From NCBI GenBank assembly GCA_031308135.1, contig JAHLJT010009436.1, positions 143,579,608 to 143,643,607 of the forward strand: a stretch of 64,000 nt of DNA, written 5' to 3'. Each line of letters starts with the position of its first letter. The stretch's first letter is position 1. Position numbers and translations under genes: made by a program. This DNA comes from Acheta domesticus. Taxonomy: Eukaryota; Arthropoda; Insecta; Orthoptera; Gryllidae. Under the pieces are notes generated by a model. It did not search any database. It worked only from the letters and a program-made list of their open reading frames with translations, and was not told where the DNA came from. Positions 58,437-64,000 of the stretch are shown in pieces.

Positions 58437-58949
58437 TGAGAGCTCGGGGTGCAGTGCAAAGAGAGGCAGAGCCGGCGGAGAGAGAAGGCGACGGAGAGTG
58501 ACAGGCAGCCTATCGCTGAGCACGGGAATGCTCAACAAAGCCTGTGAACGTTTGCCGTCAGCGAAGGGCATTTTTTTGTGTGTGTATTGGGTCCCCCTAC
58601 TAGACAGATGTGTAAAAAGGAGGAACAGTTGTAATATGAGCGTAGTCTGGTTTGAAAAATCTAGACGTGTGTGCCTCGTAGGCTTCAACACATTCTGCAA
58701 TGTTTATACTAATTACATTTTCTTACTGTATCAGTCATGCAGCCTCGCCCAGTTAGTGTGATTTTCATTTTGTGTTATCGCAGCATTGCAAGAGTTTTGA
58801 GAAATTGTTAAAGTTTTTTCTATTCTTTGACACTGACTACTTCAGACATCTTGTGAAATTCAACAAAAGTGTGGGAGATTCGAAAATTTAGTTTGTAAAG
58901 ATAATCGGAGTTACACCATGTTTATAAGTGTTCTTTGCTCTATACAAGG

Positions 58950-59800
58950 AAATAAAACTAGTGGTGCTCAACAGCACATACTTTCTCGCAATGTACCAAA
59001 CTCTGAAATTTTAGAAAATTCAGAGAGTTCACAGAAAATGAGTCTAGACCCATTCTTTTAAGCGTCTTTTCTTCTATCCGTGGGAAAACTAAGGAAACAA
59101 AATTGGAGCGTTTTATGAGAAAATATTTTTTAACAAATATCAAGCGCATAACTGCTCTCTTTTTCCAAAAAAATGTACATTACCCTTTTTAAAGAGCTAT
59201 TTTTGAAAAATCTGTATTTTCAATTTTGTAGTTTTAAAATGATGACCTTTCTGCAATTAAAAAATGTGGATAGACAGACGAAAATAGGACTAGCACCATA
59301 TTTCTTACCGTCCCTTATAACACTCAAGAGGAAATTTAAAGAAACATTTTGGAATGGATTTTTAGTAAATAACTGTTAAATATTTTTAAATTGCCTATAA
59401 TTCTGACAAAATTACACGGAAACTACTCATATTTTTGAAAACTTGAACATGACCTTATTTCAAGATCTTTAAAACTCAGATTCCATTACTGAAAAATATC
59501 TACTTTCAATATTGTAGTCGTAGGAAGACCAGACCCCAAAAAATTGCACTTAACAACTTTTGTTAGTTATATTACCTTATTATTGTTATTATTATTATTG
59601 GTATTAGTATTCTATGTTACTGAGAGACTGCGTATTTTTGTTTTCGTAATTAGCTGCCACCGGGTTATAGCCAATTGCAGTTTAAATAAATTTATCTTAT
59701 TATCTTATCTTAAAAATTGAAAGAAAAACATTTGGAGTAACTTTCGAAAAAATGTAAGTAGGTTTTTTAAAATTCGCCTTTATTTCACTCAAAATTAGTA
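58950..59800 (+). repeat. H1 family copy interrupted by a LINE tail
   Basis: The copy opens with aactagtggtgctcaacagcac, followed by ttttagaaaattcagagagttca and a module opening at 59104. After the insert at 59571-59712, H1 continues with aaagaaaaacatttggagt and a module opening. Confidence 0.55.
59571..59712 (+). mobile_element. 3' tail of a LINE inserted in an H1 copy
   Basis: The segment agctgccaccgggttatagcc...gcagtttaaataaattta ends in a tcttattatcttatctta microsatellite, the usual form of a LINE 3' end. A TTA-rich microsatellite opens it (59577-59612). Confidence 0.45.
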
Positions 59801-59936
59801 TCAGTAAAGAACGTAATAATTGGAACACAAAATAAATTATCGGTATTAGGATACACAAAATGTTTTTTAGATGAAATTGGAACGTTTTATTGCAGAATTC
59901 TATAAATTTCCATTACTATGAAGTAGATTCGAATAA

Positions 59937-59978
59937 AGTAACTAGTGGTGCTAAAGAATAGCACAGGCTCTTCTGAGT
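59937..59978 (+). repeat. H1 head fragment
   Basis: taactagtggtgctaaagaa and tagcacaggc match the H1 head; nothing else of the element follows. Confidence 0.45.
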
Positions 59979-59999
59979 ATCTGTAAAACCTTGTAACAT

Positions 60000-60700
60000 A
60001 CATCATAAGGTACACGTGCGTTGACTATTTTTGGATGTGGAAGAAAATTACCTTCAATTACTTTTATCAGTTCTTCAGTGGTAAATTAGTATTCCTCGTC
60101 ACTGTTTCCAAGACAACTAAAAACAGTTTGCATCGCTGATTCTACACCATCGATGCCTAATATTGTGAATAATGAATACCATACCTTGTCTTGTAGGATT
60201 TAAGTTGGGTTTTGAACAATGTTAATGGGAGGACGGCGATCATAACGAAGGTCGCATGTCGAGGTTCTATTGCGGACGGTTCTCAAAAGACATGTGTGGA
60301 TAGCACCAACACCACCTAGACACCAATCTAATGTATGCTTTGAGAGTCAAGTTATTTAGATGTGTCTATAAAAACCATTAAAATGTATTTTATAACTCCA
60401 TATCATACATGTTCAATGCATTAAATTCAGTGTTTCATTGTTTTTCCTTATGTGTACCCAAAGTTTGTATCAAAGTGGTGGATAGTAGGGTAATGACACA
60501 TGTAATGACCATTACGTTAATAGCGGTTGTTTCAAAATTGACGATTACCACTGGCTTCGAACTTGGAGAACCTGGAACTTATGCCTTCTAGTGGGGAGGA
60601 TTCGAACGAATACATTTTATTACTTCCCCCTAATTTTATACTTAAAAAATAAACTGAAACAATCTTATTAATATTGACATTGCAATATTGTAACGTGAAC
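60000..60700. other. Single-copy stretch, nothing recognised
   Basis: A 60-codon open frame at 60409-60591 shows no domain or splice context. Confidence 0.4.
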
Positions 60701-60707
60701 TGATACA

Positions 60708-61476
60708 GTTTACTTTCTCGCCCCTACTCCACAAGAAGAGAAAGTATAGTAATCGTGCGCCTGAAAACGGCGATTTTTTAACAGAAAAAAATTTATTACC
60801 GGGCTCTCGTAATGAAAAAGTAGATAAACCACCTTCCTATTTATTGTAAATTACTTTCTCGAACACGTGCTGTCAAAATCCTTGCTTTATGGGCTCTTGA
60901 TTACGAAAAATTGATTGTCGGAAAAACGTCTGCCTGCCCGTCCGTACTGTATCTGTGGTCGAAACTAGCGCCAATATCGTCTGGCCGATTTTCCCTAAAA
61001 TTGATATTTCTAGATCTATTTACAGCAACTCGAGACCTCTGATATTTTGATTTTTGGAGGTATTTTTACCTCAACATTTTCGAGAAAATTTTAAAAATGT
61101 TGAGGCAAAAATACCTCCAAAAAAAACCTCCAAATTTTTGAATTAAACTTTGTCTCGGATAGTGTAACAGACGCTTAAAGAAATGGTGTTGGAAGACGCA
61201 TAAAGGAATGGTTTTCGCTGAAATCCACTGATTTTTCGAAAATTGCAAATACAAAACTTTTTTCGGCGTCACCCTACATCTACAATATTGAAGATAGATA
61301 TTTTTTTCCTCAATGAAATTTGTTGAGACATCTTGGAATAAAATCGTGCACAATTTTTCAAAAATATGAGTAGTTTTCACGTAATTTTATGTTAAATATT
61401 TGCAATTTTTAAACTTTTCTCAAAAACAGTTTCAATTGTTTCCTTTCCATTTTCTCCTCGTATGTATCAAAGGACG
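60708..61476 (-). repeat. H1 family copy (minus), head-to-head with the next
   Basis: The left end is the tail palindrome (tactttctcg facing gagaaagta). Inside follow the inverted conserved segment, a short gcctgcccgtccgt tract, ctaaaattgatattt and inverted modules. The inverted copy runs up to the shared head at about 61477. Confidence 0.65.
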
Positions 61477-63085
61477 TTCACTAGTGGTACTACAGAATGG
61501 CACAGACTTTTCCGTATTAGTTTTCTATTTCCTTGGGTCTTCGCTAGCTATTTCGGAATTGCCACAAACTCTTTCTTGCCAGCTGTCATCTATCACCGCC
61601 AAAAGTACATTTTTTGTCATTTTCTTAATTTTTCGGTTTCCTTTTGGTAGAACGGAAATATTAATTTTAGAATATTAAAAAACACAAAACCCTAGTCATA
61701 AATGGCAATTTTCGTTTAAAAATTATGTGCCGTTTAAGAGAAAAAGACGTTTTAGCGCTACTAAAAATGCGAAATTTGAAGCTCATTTTCACATTTTCAC
61801 ATTTGAGTTTTCAAAATACTTTATTTGAAGTTATTTAAAGCACTTACACTCACAAATATAATAATGTTTACAAATTGCTGGTAATGTGCATATTAAAGAT
61901 GTGAGAGATCTTTCAAAAAAATTACAATTATGTAATTTTTGAAAAAACAAAAAAATAACTCAAAATAAACTTTACGCTATACTAATGTAATTAGCACTAG
62001 TTACAAAAGTTTGAAGAAAAAATGTGTAGCCATATATGAGAAAATGGCGTTTGAGCGTTTCTGGAAATGCGAAATTTTGAGTTAGTTTTCACAGAAAACG
62101 GTTGTGTTTTCGAGAAACTTTACTTGACATTATTTAAAGCACATGTACACATAAATATAATAATGTGAAAAAATCGCCGCTAATGTAAATATTATCGCCC
62201 TAAGAAATATGTGAAAAAATTTACGTTTTTGTAATTTTTGAAAAAAACAACCTATAGAGCAATATGGCTTTTATGTCATATGATAGAGTACATTTACCAC
62301 TTTCCCTACCAAAAGTTTAAAGAAAAAATTTGAAACCGTTTTTGAGAAAATCTTGTTTTTGTAATTTTTTAAAATTGCACATATTGCAGGCAATATTGCA
62401 CGAAAACTACTAAAATTTTGAAAAACATTTACATGACCTTTATGAAAGAACTCAATATGCAAAACACATTTTATTTGAAGAAAAAATCTCTATCTTCAAT
62501 TTTGTAGTTGGAGAAAGACGCCGAAAAAAATTCCAACTTTCACATATTTCGAAAATTCAGAGTTATCCGTGAAAATCGGACCTATGCCATGTTAATAAGT
62601 GTATTTTACTCTATTCATACAAGAATTTTAAAGAAAAAATTTGGAGCCGTTTTTGAGAAAATTTTAAAAATCCCCCGGCGGGGGGGCTTCATATAAAGTA
62701 GCTCCAAATTTTGAAGAATCTTTTTCAAAGTCTCAAAGCTTTGACTAGAACCAGATCGTCCGGGCAATATCCATTTTGGAAGAAATCGTACGTATGGTTT
62801 AGGCGCTAGCAGTGTTCACAGACGGACAGACAGACGGACGTTTTCCTTTAATTGGTTCTTCGGTATCAAGGACCTAGAAAACAGGGTTTCTCGCTACACC
62901 ATGTGTTAGGGAATTTTTTTTCTTAATTTAGCAATGGTTTTATCCACTTCTTCGTTTTCACGTCCCGGCAATTAATTTTTTTCCGCCGAAAATTGGCCAT
63001 TTTTTCGCGTAGCATTACATAACTTTCCCTATACTACGTATATCACTCCGTGTATACGTACGTATACGGGAAAGTAAAAAATGTT
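61477..63085 (+). repeat. H1 family, best-preserved complete copy (plus)
   Basis: The head is cactagtggtactacagaatggcaca. Modules open near 61718, 62023, 62328 and 62638. After gggggcttcatataaag comes the segment aggcgctagcagtgttcac, a short GGACAGAC tract (62821-62840), ggttcttcggtatcaaggac, accatgtgttaggg, ccgccgaaaattggcc and the terminal palindrome (actttccctatac facing gtatacgggaaagta, 63021-63077). Confidence 0.75.
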
Positions 63086-63450
63086 AGTCTCATCTTCGGC
63101 AAACTCTGCAAACATTCCGACTATAAAAATACATCCTTCCTAACACGCTACGTCAAGAAAACGCTAGAAAATGTGGTTTTGTACCATTTAATAAAAAAAC
63201 TTTTGAAACGAAATTCCTTTAGTAAGCTACAGCTGGATATGCTAATACCTTCCCTACCTGTACCAAATAGATTTAAGGCGAAAAATAAAAGTTCGTAGAG
63301 TATGATAAAAGGCAAACAGGCGCACTACATTCGCATCACACATTATGCTGCAACACACATTACCATCGTTTCTTACTCCGAAACAATGCGTCCTCGACTG
63401 TGAAAACTATAAGGTACTCGAGTTATGTTACTTATGTCCTACTTAACTAA
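63086..63450. other. Single-copy stretch, nothing recognised
   Basis: The open frame at 63050-63298 begins inside the H1 tail and has no known features. Confidence 0.4.
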
Positions 63451-63720
63451 TAATGCTACTGGACCACATACTTTCTGGTATTATTTGAAACTTTTGCAAT
63501 TTTCGAGAATTCAGAGAGATCAATGGAAATACGATTTACGTAGATGATTCGTAGAACCTGAGAGAATTTTTTGCGCGTACTTTATTCGAGAAAAAATAAT
63601 AATATTGAGTCCGTTTTTGAGAAAATAATTCTTTAAACAATACGTATATTTCATGCAAATTTATGTGAAAACACTCACAATTTTTTGAAAAATTTTACGT
63701 GATCTTATTTAGATCCAGGG
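63451..63720 (+). repeat. H1 family fragment
   Basis: ctactggaccacatactttctgg, ttttgcaattttcgagaattcagaga and the module opening ttgagtccgtttttgagaaaat match the copy at 58950. Confidence 0.5.
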
Positions 63721-63839
63721 AGCATGTTGTTGACTTGTTGCTTATTGTTATTTACACTATTTAACATTCTGGTACACGTGCAAGGCTTGTGACCCAAGTA
63801 TGCGTGCTGTGAGAAGCAATCGCACAATGAATTAATCAA

Positions 63840-64000
63840 TCGCGAAATTAATTAAATATCAACGTTAAACGATAAATCAAGTCACAATGGAAGTCACATA
63901 AACAACAAAGCAAATAAGTCATATAATAGGCTAAATCAAATCAGTCATATAAAGAATGAAAGTCACATAAATCAAGTCACAGGAAGTTATGGTTAGCCGT
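63840..64000. repeat. Short irregular repeat of agtcacataaa/aatcaagtcaca
   Basis: At least five variants of aagtcaca or aagtcata with AT spacers occur to the window end. The word tcacaggaagt also occurs at 47166-47176. Confidence 0.5.

Overview
The window is nuclear DNA of an arthropod, most likely an insect. Genes are split by spliceosomal introns with GT-AG borders. There is a TATA box with an insect-type initiator, the background is AT-rich, and interspersed elements are dense (tRNA-like SINEs, Jockey-like and Harbinger-like remnants, TIR elements). There are no operons, no bacterial-type genes and no CRISPR. The species cannot be fixed from the sequence alone.

Layout. Bases 1-15008 and 18027-33043 are two near-identical copies of one ~15 kb block, separated by a 100-N scaffold gap (15009-15108) and 2.9 kb of single-copy AT-rich DNA. 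Each copy holds the same six-exon gene for a BED zinc-finger/hAT transposase-like protein of about 573 residues. Each copy also carries four members of a ~480 bp tRNA-like SINE family, a 662 bp TIR element in intron 2, and a duplicated non-coding 3' flank. The copies differ mostly by one-base indels. Copy 1 reads cleanly through exons 1-5 and copy 2 through exon 6, so the breaks look like base-call or assembly error. The double block is probably an uncollapsed haplotype or contig overlap.

Bases 33044-44700 hold a 145-bp tandem duplication with CCAAT and E2F-like sites, a cluster of a modular repeat family (called H1 here) and a 1.07 kb GTCY minisatellite. They also hold remnants of Harbinger-like and other transposases, a 142-bp tandem duplication and a 257-bp MITE. 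Bases 44706-51992 carry four exons of a secreted cysteine-rich protein, tentatively Canopy/saposin-like. Its third intron (6.4 kb) is filled with H1 copies, Jockey-type reverse transcriptase remnants and a GC-rich island.

Bases 52400-64000 hold an 847-bp segment bounded by perfect 33-bp inverted repeats, a tRNA-derived SINE, a pogo/Tigger-like repeat and a candidate solo LTR. They also hold a GC-rich candidate terminal exon with a nearby AATAAA, a CpG-rich Ala-coding candidate first exon, and more H1 copies.

The most unusual element is H1. It is built from degenerate ~300-350 bp modules, each opening with the same short motif, followed by a GTCY microsatellite and a palindromic tail. Copies meet head-to-head or tail-to-tail. 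It resembles the mini-me/DINE-1 (Helentron-associated) class in layout, but I cannot confirm this without alignment.
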